64,000 nt of DNA from Acheta domesticus (lineage: Eukaryota > Arthropoda > Insecta > Orthoptera > Gryllidae): NCBI GenBank assembly GCA_031308135.1, contig JAHLJT010003656.1:52491665-52555664 (forward strand), given 5' to 3'. Shown here piece after piece: positions 1 through 11,814 of the stretch. The position numbers were made by a program, and so were the translations under genes. Every line of letters begins with the position of its first letter. Positions within the stretch are counted from its first letter, which is position 1. Below the pieces are notes generated by a model. The model did no database searches. It was not told where the DNA came from and worked only from the letters and a program-made list of their open reading frames with translations.

Positions 1-1920
1 CGTCTGTGAACACTGCAAGCGCCTAAACCGTACGTACGATTTCTTCCAAAACGGATATTCCCCGGTCGATCTGGTTTTTTCCGCCGCAGCACGAGTCGGT
101 TCGAAATCAACATTTGGAATTCGGTCGCAGTCGCTGCGAGATGAAATCCCGGAGCGTGAAATGTCAGAGTGGCGTGAAACTGCCGGCCTGGGGCGCGGAC
201 GTGTGAGCTCACGACGTGTGGGCGGAGGGGAGGGGGGAGGGCGCTAGCCGCCCCAGGCACGACCGACGCGACCGCCGCTCGCATCCCACTTAATTGCCGG
301 CCCGATTAATGCTACATCGCCCCGCCCCTCCTCGCCCACAGTGGGCACAAAGACTCCTCGTGCACCTTCCACTCGGACGGACACTAGCTTGTCAGCTAGG
401 TCGAATGTCGGAAGGAGAATTCTTGAAAAAAAAAATTGAGGCATTTCTTGGTAAACATTTGCAATTTTGCACTCCCCGGGAGCTGAACCGGAGGGTCAGG
501 AGAACCGGAGGTCCTGTCTGGAGGATTTTGTGATAGAGTAACCTTACTGCCGGCCACAGGTAACAAAAAAGTGGATAAATATTGTTCCCATCTGTAGTAA
601 CAAACTTCCTCTAATAGATCGTGCAGTCAGAATCCACATTTTGTAGGTTATTCTGATACCTTGATACTGAAACATCGTGTGACGACAAAGCTTCTGTATA
701 TCGTCTATCTGTGGTGAACGCTAGCGCCTAAACCGTTCAGAGGATTTTCTTGAAAATTGATAATCCGTGATTGATCTTAACAAACTTTGAGCTTGTAAGT
801 GCGAAACATGATTTTTTTAATACTTTACGAGAAGGCTCAACATTTTCATATTTTTCTAAAAAATGGCTCCAATCTTTTATTAAACTTTGTCTTCGGATAG
901 CCTGAGAGACGCTTCAGAGAATGGTGCAGGTCCTATTTTCTTTGAAATTCCTGATATATCGAAAACTGCAGAAGTTGAACATTTTGTGGCGTCTTCTTAC
1001 AACTACAATATTGAAAGAAGAGATTTTTTTAATAAAATCTGTTGTTCAAAGACAGTTCATGAAACAAGGTTAACAATTTTCGGCAAATATGAGTAGTTTT
1101 CGCGTAGTTTTTGCTTGATTTATAAGTAATTTTTAAACAGTTTTCTCAAAAACGGCACCATTTTTTTCTTCAATTTTTCTTCTCGTATGTAAAGAACGAT
1201 CAAAAACAGTGGTCCTGATTCAATTTTGGGCAAACTCCCTGCATTTTCGAAAATTAAAAACAATTAACATACCAAAAGTACTATATTAAAAATACAAACT
1301 TTTGTCTTGAATTAAATATGTTCTAAAAAATCAGATCTTTAAAAACAGTCATTTATATTTTTTAAACGAATAGTTTTCTCATAATTTGTTATTAACATTA
1401 ATACAATAAAAAACATTTTTTCAGAAACGAACTCTAAATATTTTCTTTTGTTTTTCTCCACGAATGGAGCAAAAGACTCTTAAAAAATGGTGCAGATCTC
1501 ATTTTCGTTGAACCCTCTGAAATTTCGAACATTCCCCAAGTTATACATAATGCGAGAAAGTATGTGTTTTGAAACTACTACCCATTTTTCCTTTTTCTCC
1601 TCTCTCATTTTCTTCTCTCCTTTATCTTTACGTCTCGGAGCAGTACTGTAGTGTCAAAATTTGGAGCTCTTTTTCACAAAAACGTTTTGAGTTTTCACGA
1701 CCTTAATGAAAGAACTCAGAATGGAGAACAAATTTTATTTGAAGGAACGATATCTATCTTCAATTTTGTAGTTGTTGGAAGACGCCGAAAAAATGCAAAC
1801 TTTTGGCATTTTGAAAAATTCAGAGTTAACCGTTAAAATCGGGCCTATGCCACCTTGTATTGTGTATTTTACTCTATTCTTGCGAGAAATTTAAAGAAGA
1901 AATTTAGAGCCGTTTTGAGA
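1..1920. other. AT-rich intergenic DNA with diverged dispersed-repeat pieces
   Basis: No gene is recognisable. Short open frames here have no family signature. Two stretches (about 880-980 and 1480-1545) share a phrase around AATGGTGCAG followed by a TTCG..GAA-rich segment. It reappears on the opposite strand at about 14215-14310, so this is old repeat sequence rather than unique DNA. The GAAGACGCCGA phrase near 1780 recurs near 11125 and 14220. Confidence 0.5.
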
Positions 1921-1929
1921 AAGTGTTGA

Positions 1930-2440
1930 CAATGCCTGGAGGGTAGTCAATGCCTGGGGCCATAGGCGCCGCGGGATCGCGCGTTGCGCGACTGTGCGGC
2001 GGACGCCCCAACGGTGGCGCCTCGGTCGCGCGGGGGGGGGAGGGTCCGAGGAGCAACTCGCCAACTCCGCACGCGTATGCCGACCGCGCCCAGCCCCCGC
2101 CCCCGCCCCCGCTCCCGCCCCCGCTCCCGGCCCCGCTCCCGCCCCCGCCCCCGCTCCCGCCCCTGCTCCCGCTCCCGCTCCCGCCACCGCCCCCCGCTCC
2201 CGTCCCCGCCCCGTCCCGTCACCGCCCCGCCACCGCTCCCTCCCCTGCGGGCAAGCGTGAATTTTTAATCGGTGCCCGCGCGCGTGCGTTGCGCCCCGCT
2301 CGCCTTCCCTGAGGCGGGCGGCGCTTTCGCGGGCCCTGCGCTCCTGCCCAAATGAGCAGCCGGCCACTACAGCGGTGTAGAGCGGGCGCGGCCGCCGCGC
2401 CGGCCAGGCCCACCCTGCAGCGCCCACTAGACAGTCACGG
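1930..2440. repeat. GC-rich island with CCCGCT-type tandem simple repeat
   Basis: A sharp GC-rich block in AT-rich DNA. Positions about 2085-2235 are a degenerate hexamer tract of CCCGCC/CCCGCT units, which creates long Pro/Arg/Ala/Gly open frames on both strands. These frames are composition artefacts, not proteins. The flanks are CpG-rich (many CGCG sites), so this could be a promoter-type CpG island, but no first exon can be shown. Confidence 0.7.
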
Positions 2441-2561
2441 GGGAAAAGCGGTGGCTCAACAATCTAACCCATGTTTTCTCCGAGCTAACATTTTTCACCT
2501 AACAACTTTTACCCCGTGACCGCAGAATTACACGGGATTTTCATATCGGGTTTTTCACGCG

Positions 2562-3090
2562 ATGTTGATTGACATGTCGTCAAAACACACCCCAGTGGAT
2601 GCACCGCAGTGCCTCCGGTCGGGAGGTCCCGTTCGAGTCCCGCCGTCGCGGGATTTTCGAGACTCTGTCTCTCAGCCGTATGGCTGGTTGGCAGCTCTCC
2701 ATGCTCCTCAGTCATCCACTTTCGGTTTAGCATCTCATATCATGAAGCTGCTGTTTCTTATACTCCAGTCTGGGTCTTCCTCTCGCATTTTTGCCCTCTA
2801 CGACTCCCTCAATTATCTTCAACATAACATCGTGTCGGTTTACGTGGTCCATCAGACGCGCTCTTCTTTTGTTTTATTTTCGAGACAAACTAGAACTAAT
2901 TCAACCGCTGTCTGGGGGAGAATTCTAGCGGTCGGCAGATCTGATCGGTAATTTTTCGTGCTTTCTCCAATCAAGACCAGGTGAATGGCGGAGTAGTACT
3001 TTAACAAATGGACCTCCGATCACGGGCGATCTTTCCTTCCTCTTCCTTGTCTTATCCCGCCCGTTACTTACGGTACACTTTTTAATGCAA
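2562..3090 (+). repeat. tRNA-derived SINE-like copy, interrupted or chimeric
   Basis: Positions about 2590-2660 carry a tRNA-type internal promoter block: GTGCCTCCGGTCGGGAGGT leads to a box B-like CCGTTCGAGTCCCG. Positions about 2910-3085 match the body of the SINEs at 57.9 and 63.0 kb (GCGGTCGGCAG..TCTGATCGGTA, then CGGGCGATCTTTCCTTCCTC). The middle, 2665-2905, is not present in those copies and looks like the tail of another retroelement. The family assignment comes from comparison inside this window. Confidence 0.6.
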
Positions 3091-3139
3091 TGTATTAAAA
3101 TTGTGCTGGTTTTCCTTGTTCACAAATCTTGTTAAATTA

Positions 3140-3540
3140 TTAGTTTTTGTGTTCCTTATGGCCACATTACATTATGGGTTTCTAGTGGTACTACAGAATG
3201 GCACAAACTTTCCTGTATTAGCTTTCTAACTCCTTCAGTCTGGGCTAGGTATTTGAAATTGCCTCATTCTCTTGCCAGCTGCCATCTATCGCCGCACAAT
3301 GCACATTTTTCTGACATTTTCTTAATTTTTCTGTTTCCTAATGGTAGAACGGAAATATTAATTTTAGAATATTAAAAAACATAAAAACCTCGTCCTAAAT
3401 GGCAATTTTCTTTTAAAAATGTGTAGCTGTTTTTAAGAAAATGGCGTTTAAGAGCCTCTAAAAATGCGAAATTTGAAGCTCTTTTTCTCAGAAAACATTT
3501 GAGTTTTCAAAAAAGTTCATTTAAAGTCACTTAAATCACT
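3140..3540 (-). repeat. Dispersed repeat family A, copy 1
   Basis: This segment is the reverse complement of 53290-53690, including the shared phrase GCTGCCATCTATCGCCGC and the block AAATGGCAATTTTCTTT. A third, weaker copy lies at 42750-43060. There is no open frame or terminal structure, so the superfamily is unknown. Confidence 0.65.
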
Positions 3541-3568
3541 TACACTAACAAATACAATAATGTTTACA

Positions 3569-6109
3569 AAGGGTCCCCCCCGATAAGATGGTAAAAAGTT
3601 CCCCTCAACCAAATTACATATGAGTGGTTACACTATAATTCTAACATAAAAATAATATTTTTGAAATGTTTCTTAGCCTCCGCCTCACCACCCACACCCC
3701 TATACAGCCAAAAACGTTTTTTTTTTAATTTCAATTTTTTTCGACAACTGAACACTATTTTATCAGACTAAAAAAATATGATAAATAAGAACATAACTTG
3801 GACTATCAGAAAAACATTTTTCAATATTTTCTCAGCCCCAAATTCAAACACAAAAAAATATTTTCGAAAAAAATATCAAGAAATATTTTCTACTGTGTCT
3901 TAGAAGCCTGGAACAGGCTCGAAAAAAATATCAAAGGTTTCTCTTAAAACACAAATGGTTGTGCATTTTTTTCAGATTTTTTCGATTACTGGGCTGCAGT
4001 TAAAATAATAAAAACCATTTTCCCGCCTTTAAAACACCTGAACTTTCAATATACTTTGAAAATGACTGCAACGGTTCTGTGCATTTATTTTAGTGTTTAT
4101 TATACATTTGTATACATTGTTGTAGCACTCAATAAAGTTTTTGTTTTGGAATATACTTACAAAGTATCATTTTTAAAGCTTTCTAATCGTTTGCATAAGT
4201 AATCGTACGCTACGGAAAGACGATAGTTTTGGCAATTTATAAGAAACAATCGACACAAGACCTTGTAAGTGTGATATTGGTGGATAAAGAATTACACCTC
4301 ATCCTACATCAAACAGATTTTAGAAGAAAAAATAGAAGTTTGCAGATTATGACATACAAAAAAAAGATTATTGCAACACAGATGATAATGGCAAATAACT
4401 CGGAAGCAATGCTTCCTAGGCCTTTTAAACTAGGTTTGCTTGTCTCATGGGGACACGACTTTTTTTTAAATTTTTTTTAAGACAAGTAAATTCTAACAGA
4501 CGACATGTTTTGGGGGACGGGTAGATGACAAATGGGGAAATGATAAGGGACATTTCGTGTGCAGGATAGATGGAGAACAGTGGGGAAGTGAAGGGGGACA
4601 GATTAGTCCCCGATTATGTTGTTGGGATGTATTTTTCAAAATACCACTTTTATGATCATCCTATTTTACAATTTTGCATATTAGTTTTTTTGGGTGCCCC
4701 TTTCCGTAGCACAGATGGACAGAAAAGTCAAGCCAATATCAATGTAAAATTAAATTGAAAGAAAATACTGAAATTATCTTTCACGATAAAATTAATGGGA
4801 CTATTTTATTTTCTGCGAATTTTTATCTCAACGCTCAGCAATATTGGAATGAATTCTCTCGCACAGTACTGGGTCTGTAATGCCGTAAACTACTTTTCGG
4901 GGGATGGGAGTTTGCAGTTGGGTGCTACATTAAATCAATTTTCAATTTTCGTACAATTATTATTTACAAAGTGCAGAGTTTTCGCACGTGTATAGATTGT
5001 ACGAGTGTCTCCATATTTATACGTACTTAGGTAAAGGAAAAGACAACTTTTTCTCTAGTCTGAAACATCTACAGACGTGAGACCACAGGCTTCCGCAACC
5101 AATGCGTTACTATTTATCTGTCCGGGAGGCGCCGCGTTAGCTGCTATTCTGTGGCCTTCCTCCTCAAGCAAGGTCGCACGTGCCTAGGACACGGCAACTG
5201 CCGAACTGCCAAGTGGTTGACTACAAATGTCTTAGTTTTTTTTAAAACTATGACCCAGCTATTAAAAAAATATGAAAAAATTCACAAGCATTCTGAGATG
5301 AAGTTTTAAGATTATTTTCGTGCCAGTGTCTGTGTTCTAAGTCACGTAAAACAGTTCTTATAAATCTGGGTCTACCCTCTTCCCATTCATTTTTCCACAT
5401 GTCCTCCAATTATCCCTCAAATATGACCGAATTATTATTTAATAAACTGTCAAACACTATTATCTTTCCTTAGCGTATGATATTCTCATACAAAGGATTA
5501 GAAAGCTTCAAAAAATGATAATTTTTAAATATATTCCAAAATCAAAACTTTATTGGGTGCTACAACAATGTATACAAATGTATAATAAACACTAAAATAA
5601 ATGCACAGAACCGTTGCAGTCATTTTCAAAGTATATTGAAAGTCCAGGTGTTTTAAAGGCGGGAAAATGGTTTTTATTTTTTTAACTGCAGCCCAGTAAT
5701 CGAAATAATCTGAAAAAAATACACAACCATTTGTGTTTTAAGATAAACCTTTGATATTTTTTTCGAGCCTGTTCCAGGCTTCTAAGACACAGTAGAAAAT
5801 ATTTCTTGATTTTTTTTCGAAAATATTTTTTTGTGTTTGAATTTGGGGCTGAGAAAATATTGAAAAATGTTTTTCTGATAGTCCAAGTTATTTATCATAT
5901 TTTTTTCAGTCTGATAAAATAGCGTTCAGTTGTCGAAAAAAATTGAAATTAAAAAAAAAACGTTTTTGGCTGTATATGGGGTGTGGGTGGTGGGACGGAG
6001 GCTAAGAAACCTTTCAAAAATATTATTTTTATGTTAGAATTATAGTGTAACCACTCATATGTAATTTGGTTAAGGGGAACTTTTTACGATCTTATCCGGG
6101 GGGACCCTT
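3569..6109. mobile_element. DNA element with inverted repeats of about 0.6 kb
   Basis: The two ends are long, nearly matching inverted repeats, left arm about 3569-4185 and right arm about 5500-6109. Both begin AAGGGTCCCCCC and continue through GATAAGAT and AAAAAGTTCCCCT. The arms stay alignable to their inner edges (ATTAGAAAGCTT and its partner). The central 1.3 kb has only a short unrecognised frame at 4229-4480 and a GC-richer patch at 5070-5215. No transposase is visible, so it is probably nonautonomous. No target duplication is clear (flanks TGTTTACA and ACTGGTAA). It resembles foldback-type elements in layout only. Confidence 0.8.
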
Positions 6110-7262
6110 ACTGGTAATGTGCTGAAGTGCATCGGAAAAGCCCTCAATTTTCGTGCACTTCAGTACGTAATTTGGCGTGAAAAATAATACGTATAAATAT
6201 GAAAAAATGATATATATTTAATTGGAGAATGGGGAAAATTGTTTTATTAATAAATTATCACGAAATATAGCTTAAAGAAATAGGAACATTGTTGACAAGA
6301 AGAGATTAGTCATTTATTGATGGATTAGCAATAACATAGGGATTATAAACACGAGAAGGACTATGGGACCAGAATAGAAACAAGAGGCTTTTGAAAAGAA
6401 GAAAGGAGATAGAACATTTTTGGAATTTTTACAACACTTCGTGTCAGGATCTTGTAGCGATCGGTTGTCGGACTGTGTACTTGGAAGTTATAAGTTTCTC
6501 GAGATTGGCGCGTGATAGGATCAAGATGTACGAACAGTAATCGTCATCTTTAAGATTTAGTTTTGAGATTGGAACTCGGTGCAAGAACTACATAGTTAAA
6601 ATTCAGGAGTATCGGGATTGTAGGAAGTTTTCTTAGAATAATTTATTAACCGACTGTGGATTGAAGCGGACACCGGAATCCAGGAGGAGATAGGGTGCTG
6701 TGAAGCTGAACTGGTATTCAACTGCCAAGTGTTAGTTAAATTTTGATGTTCAAGCCCTAAGAGTAATTACATATTTGGTTAAAGCAATAATTAAAATTTA
6801 AAATTGTAATAATTAGTAGATGGCCATCAATAGGGAAAATTAATTGTCAAGTAAATAATATGATAATGCATGTAAGATATTGATGAAAAATTTCTAAAAA
6901 TAAAAAAGAGGCGTACGACACTTCATGTCGTTACGTGCATATATAAATTTTCGTTTCATTCAATAGAAATTAGGTATTTCAAAATTATTCCCTTTGTATT
7001 ATTGGTAACCAAAGCGTAAGTATAAGATCCATCAACCGAGTCCTCGCAGAGCGGTATTTTCAGCCCACGACAAATGCAGAGAGTAAGTATTCTTATTTTT
7101 CAGGAGCATCCAGTGGACGTGGTGTTGAGCTAGCCACCCACATGTACCACGTTCACGTTTCCAATTAAGATTTCTTAAAAAAAAGACGGGGGTATTACTA
7201 TGGAAAGCCTAATGTGGGGGTGTGAAATTTGATAGGAAAGACCGGAATATTACAGTGCATAA
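6110..7262. other. Unassigned AT-rich stretch
   Basis: No open frame of note and no recognised repeat. A GTAAGT followed by TTTTTCAG at 7084-7103 mimics a mini-intron but has no coding context. It could be the inner part of the retroelement-like sequence that follows. Confidence 0.3.
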
Positions 7263-7294
7263 TGTGACGAACGTGAGGTCAGAGGTTCGTCACA
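7263..7294. repeat. Perfect 10-bp hairpin at the edge of the LTR-like segment
   Basis: TGTGACGAAC (7263-7272) and GTTCGTCACA (7285-7294) are perfect inverted repeats around a 12-nt loop. Confidence 0.8.
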
Positions 7295-7937
7295 GGTGCC
7301 CATGCACCATAAAACACCATAAAAGAACGGGGAAGAGAGCGCGGCGCAGTTTTAAAAAGGGCGCGCCCGCGGACGAGGAAATTGTCGCCCGCGGCGTCCG
7401 CCGAAAGTCGCGAGAAAATGACGCGCATTAGCTGGAGAGGGGAGGTGGAGGCGCCACGTTACCCCTACAGGCAAGAAGGCATAAAACGCGAGTCCGCAAG
7501 CGGAAGCGGGCTCTCTGGTTTACGCCCGCCGCAGCAGCAGCAGCACTCTTTGGGTTTTACGTCCGTGGAAGTGGCTCTGCTGGTTCACTCCATCGCCGAA
7601 GCAACGGTCGCCGATTGCAACGTATAATTCGTAAGAACATCATTAGTTAGGAGTGTTCGGCGTCAGAAAGGCGTCTAGTTAGTCGTCCGCGAATTTGTTG
7701 AATATTCAAGAAAGTTTTTCTTCAATTACGGCACCGTGAAGGAGGTCGCCTGTGAAATTTGCGACACAAGTTGATGCTCAGATTAAACCACAAAATCTGC
7801 AGCAGGAGTGAGAGAGAAAACTGGTATGCGGTGAGAACCACACATCACGCCGGCGTACGAAAACACTGGGCACGAGCAAAGAACGTACCGAACGAGATTT
7901 GGAGACGGGCGAGGACTGTTCGAAATCGGACGAAGGA

Positions 7938-8062
7938 GACGGAGCCGGGAGAGAAGACAGAAGAGGAGGACGGAGCTGGGAGCAGAAGATAGAAGAGGGA
8001 CGTAGCCGGGAAGAGAAGACAGAAGACAGGGACGGAGCCGGGAGTGGAAGAGAGAGAAGACG
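7938..8062. repeat. Purine-rich tandem repeat, about 31-bp period, four copies
   Basis: Four diverged units built on GACGGAGCCGGGAGAGAAGA start near 7938, 7969, 7999 and 8030. They explain the Glu/Arg-rich frame on the plus strand and the Ser/Leu/Pro-rich frames on the minus strand, neither of which looks like a real protein. Confidence 0.8.
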
Positions 8063-8914
8063 GGGGCGCGTAGGCAGCGAGTCGCCAAACATGAGGCCGC
8101 GACTTACGTAGCACGTGCCGGCAACGTTCGCGCGGCAGCCAGCGACCAGACGCAAGGCCAGCTCAACGCGAGGGGCGAGGTAACGGTGCAAGCAAAATCT
8201 AGGTCAAGTTCGCGCCGCGTTGAAAGAAAAATGTTAAGAGAAGTTATACGGGGAGGTACTGGACTATGAAGGCGAAATAACTTTCAGTCGCAGTTAGAAA
8301 TGCACTAGCCATTTTGACGCCTGATTACCTGTTAGATTTGTCAATGAATTGAAGTAAATTTATGTAGTAATAATTGCATTGAAGTGTGGAGGAAGTCGTG
8401 CCACAGAGCACGTTAATTGTTCAGGTAATTTTAGGAAAAACAAATGTGAAATAAGAATGGTAAAGAGTACGCAGTTATTGAGTTAAGAGTGGAAGTAAAT
8501 TTAATCAGTTTCATTTCAAAAGAATTCCTTATTTCAATGAACAGTAATTCAGTGTGTAGAATTTGAAGAATCTTTGGTTATTTTGATTTAAAGAGAATAT
8601 TGTGTGTGTTGATAGTACGTTTTGAAAAGTTCAAGGAGGATGATGATGATTTATGTGTAGTAGATTTGGTTATTATTTTTGAAGTAATTAAACTTTGTTT
8701 TACTGTTATTTGTGTTCCTGTGTTTTGGATTGCTCTCTACACTCCAAAAGATCCCACTGACCTGAGATAAAGTAAGCTCAAAAGAGTAAATATCTGCACA
8801 CCCGCCCAGATGCTCAACCATTGTTGAGAGAATTAGTAAATTAATTAAATTTGGGTGTTCGGAGCGGGTTCGCGTCAGAATAATAAAGATGTGAAAGATC
8901 TTTCAAAAAAATTA

Positions 8915-9365
8915 CAATTCTGTAATTTTTGAAAAAACAAAAAAATGACCCTAAATGAACATTACGTCATTTTAAAGAGTGCAATTAGCACAATCCGTTC
9001 CAAAAGTTTGAAAAACAAATAGGAGCCATTTTTGAGAAAATGGCGTTTGAGCGTTTCTGAAAATGCGGAATTTTGAGCTAGTTTTCACAAAAAATGGTTG
9101 AGTTCTCGAGAAACTTTACTTGATATTATATAAAGCACATGTACTCTTAAATATAATAATGTGAACAAATCGCCGCTAAAGTAAATATTGACGACGTTGG
9201 AGGCCAGCCAAAAAAAATACATTTTTGTAATTTTTGAAAAAACAAAAGAATAGAGCAATATGGCGTTTATGCCATCTCACAAAGTACATTAGGCACTATC
9301 CTTACCAAAAGTTTAAAGAAAAAATTTTGCCGTTTTCGAGAAAATCTTGTTTTTGTAATTTTTTA
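8915..9365. repeat. Diverged direct repeat, period about 310 bp
   Basis: Units near 8917-9045 and 9227-9350 share TAATTTTTGAAAAAACAAAA, a CAAAAGTTT block and a TTTGAGAAAATGG-type block at the same spacing. The second phrase belongs to a motif set scattered through the window (3.4, 42.2 and 53.4 kb). Confidence 0.55.
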
Positions 9366-9601
9366 AAATTGCACATGTCGCACGCAATGTTGCGCGAAAA
9401 CTACTAAAATGTTCAAAAAAAATGTACAAAATGTACATGTAAACTGGTCCTGTGCGTGAGTAGAAATTCTAATATCGCTAAGCGTTGAAATTAAATTGCA
9501 CAGAAAGTAAAATATTCACTTTATTTTTAAGGAGGAAAATGATTTATGTTTCTATTCCTTCGATTTAATTCCACATAAATGTCGAGTTATTGCTCGTGAT
9601 T

Positions 9602-9679
9602 GAATATTCTCCCATGCGAGAACTGTCGCATGCTGTACCCCACCCTCTTCCTTATTTTTCAATTTCCATATTAAGCCTG

Positions 9680-9727
<48 letters not shown>

Positions 9728-10306
9728 CTTCAAGTCCCTCTTATCCTCCGTCACTTGTTCTAAATGTCACTTTGTAATTGATAACAACATACACCCTTGT
9801 CAATACAAACTATTCTTATTTAACTTTACTATCCAGCAAAGAGGTACATCCGTGTAATTCAATCCCCTAGAATATCAAATAATTAGTAATTTCACATAGA
9901 GTTGCAGATTCTATAGGCTCTGAACAGGTGGGGGTAGAATCGAGAAGTGTCGAACCAGCAAAAATGTAATAGAATGGTCAAGAAGATCTAAATTGTAGAT
10001 TACGGTGTGAGGAACGTTTGTTTGAAGCCTTTGGCCTCAACATTTTAGTTTTCAAGGCCCGAGAACGCTTCGTTTAGGAGTTATTTAACGATATAGATTC
10101 AGAAAATCCTGGCGTGCGTTGCGGGTTGCATTTTACATGAACATTTAGATACGTTTTTTAAACAAGTCTTTCATATTTTTAAAATCGAAGTGCTATTCCT
10201 CACGTCTCCGTGAAATTCTTTTTCTTTGGAGATTTCATTCATAAAGTTTGGTTGCGAGCGATAGTCGCAAAGGGAAGATACACTACTGAAATCATATAGG
10301 ATACGA
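9602..10306 (-). mobile_element. Helitron-like copy, decayed 3' end
   Basis: Read on the minus strand, it begins 5'-TCGTATCC next to an A and is homologous over about 300 bp to the 5' part of the Helitron at 43807-46079. Shared blocks include CGTTTAGGAGTTATTTAACG-like and TTGCGGGTTGCATTT. Its other end holds the same terminal hairpin (TGCGAGAACTGTCGCA, 9615-9630), but the CTAG terminus is no longer intact. No Rep/helicase coding remains. Confidence 0.6.
9681..9725. repeat. (AT)n microsatellite
   Basis: An uninterrupted AT dinucleotide run of about 44 bp, lying inside the Helitron-like copy. Confidence 0.95.
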
Positions 10307-10907
10307 TAGTGATAATACTACTTGCTTTACATAGTAGACTTCGTAAATCAAGAAACAGGGTAATGGTAAAATTACAAATAAATGTGATTATTACATTGTA
10401 AATCACATAAAAATGACTTTTTTATTTGTAACCTGCACAATACAAAATAATGATGATTATTCGTGCCAAAAAGTTCTTTAGAATTACTGCATATTTTAGT
10501 CTTTTTAACTGAAATATCTAAATAAGGGGCGGAAAAATTTATAAACACACGTATGTAAAAAAAATAGAAAACAATTTCTGTTACATGTTCTATAAACACC
10601 TAGTGAAATATTAAATATCGCAGAACATGAAGAACGTAACACCACTTAAGCCTTAATGGGATCGTATAGGGAGGTCCTGCCATCTAGTAGCTGTTGGATA
10701 CACCAACTTACTCCATCAAAAAGCGCCAAATTCAGATCCATGTATTACCAGTGAAAATTCTATTGCGTCGAAATCAAATTCGTAAAAGAAAGCTGTAAAC
10801 TGCTTCTTAATCATTTCAAATCGTCTCAATAGTCAAAAAATATTATTTATCTTTTATTTTATTTTACTTCAAAAACAGTTAACAACTGTGTGAGACGTGC
10901 TACGGGA

Positions 10908-11800
10908 GAAGTGAATTCTGCCAACACCTCCTCTACAGAGCTAGAGGCGGGTGACTCTATGCAAATTTTCTTAATTCTGGGATCCCGATCGTAAGCCATA
11001 CGCAAATTGAATTCTTATAAAAATACTCATATTTTCGAAAAATTGAATAAGACCTTATTTAAAGATCTGTTTTGATGAACATATTTCATTAATGAAAATG
11101 TGTCTTCATTGGGCTATAAGAAGACGCCGAACAAAAAATTAGAAATTTTGCTGTTTTCTAAAACTCATGGAGTGCAACGAAAATTCAATATACGACACTT
11201 CTGTACAATCCTTTTTCTCTATCAGAGGAAAAGATTAAAGGAAAACATTAGAAGTCAGTTTTGAGAAAATTTTCAGAATCTTGAAGCTTCATATAAAGTA
11301 CCCCCCTCCTCCCTCCCAAAAAAATTCAAAGTCAAGGGGCCACGCCGATTGATAGATTAGATTGGATTACATTTATTACAAATTCTGCAATTAAGTCTGA
11401 AAACTTTGTAACAGAATACACTAACTTAACATTACAGAACTTAAAAACTTTACAAATGATCATGAACACTTGACCGTGCAAGGTTTCGTAGCCCTCCACC
11501 TCACTACACTTCAATGCGCCGCACTGCTGATCACTGAGCTGCAAAACCTTTCTTACACACTCGTATCCCTCACTCATATCCTTCAATCTTCAAATAAGGT
11601 CTTATTCAATTTTTCGAAAATATGAGTATTTTTATAAGAATTCAACTTGCGTATGGCTTACGATCGGGATCCCAGAATTAAGAAAATTTGCATAGAATCA
11701 CCCGCCTCTAGCTCTGTAGAGGCATAGCCCGCAAGTATGCTTTAAAGCATTAGGCACACTAGCGGGCTATGGTAGAGGCGGTGTTGACAGAATTCACTTC
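10908..11800. mobile_element. Element with inverted arms of about 160 bp
   Basis: The left arm (10908-11067) is the inverted match of the right arm (11586-11800): GAAGTGAATTCTG at the outside, GGGATCCCGATCGTAAGCCA in the middle, and AATTGAATAAGACCTTATTT at the inside. After subtracting a 56-bp insertion, the right arm is 159 bp, matching the left. The roughly 520-bp centre has no recognised coding. It is probably a nonautonomous foldback or MITE element. Confidence 0.75.
11723..11771. mobile_element. 49-bp mini-element with perfect terminal repeats and target duplication
   Basis: The termini are CATAGCCCGC and GCGGGCTATG, perfect 10-bp inverted repeats. The inner part holds the 14-bp palindrome ATGCTTTAAAGCAT. 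It is flanked by GTAGAGG on both sides (11716-11722 and 11772-11778). The uninterrupted partner arm of the surrounding inverted repeat shows the pre-insertion sequence, which supports a 49-bp insertion with a 7-bp duplication. It is too short to code for anything. Confidence 0.8.
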
Positions 11801-11814
11801 TGGACTCCAATGCA

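Larger units (their letters stand above)
7263..8877 (+). mobile_element. Possible solo LTR or LTR fragment
   Basis: The segment starts TGTGACGAAC, a TG start typical of insect Ty3/Gypsy LTRs, and a GC-rich promoter-like zone with a TATA-like GCATAAAACG (about 7480) follows. It could end at GTTCGCGTCA (8868-8877), which partly mirrors the start. Against the call: no second LTR, no gag or pol, no convincing target duplication, and 1.6 kb is long. A host promoter region is the alternative. Confidence 0.28.

Noticed and set aside
1891..2427. 178-aa and other long Gly/Ala/Arg/Pro frames
   Set aside because: They are produced by the CCCGCT-type tandem repeat on several frames of both strands and show no domain or splice context.
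7778..8191. 137-aa Ser/Leu/Pro-rich minus frame
   Set aside because: It runs antisense through a purine-rich tandem repeat. The period explains the frame.
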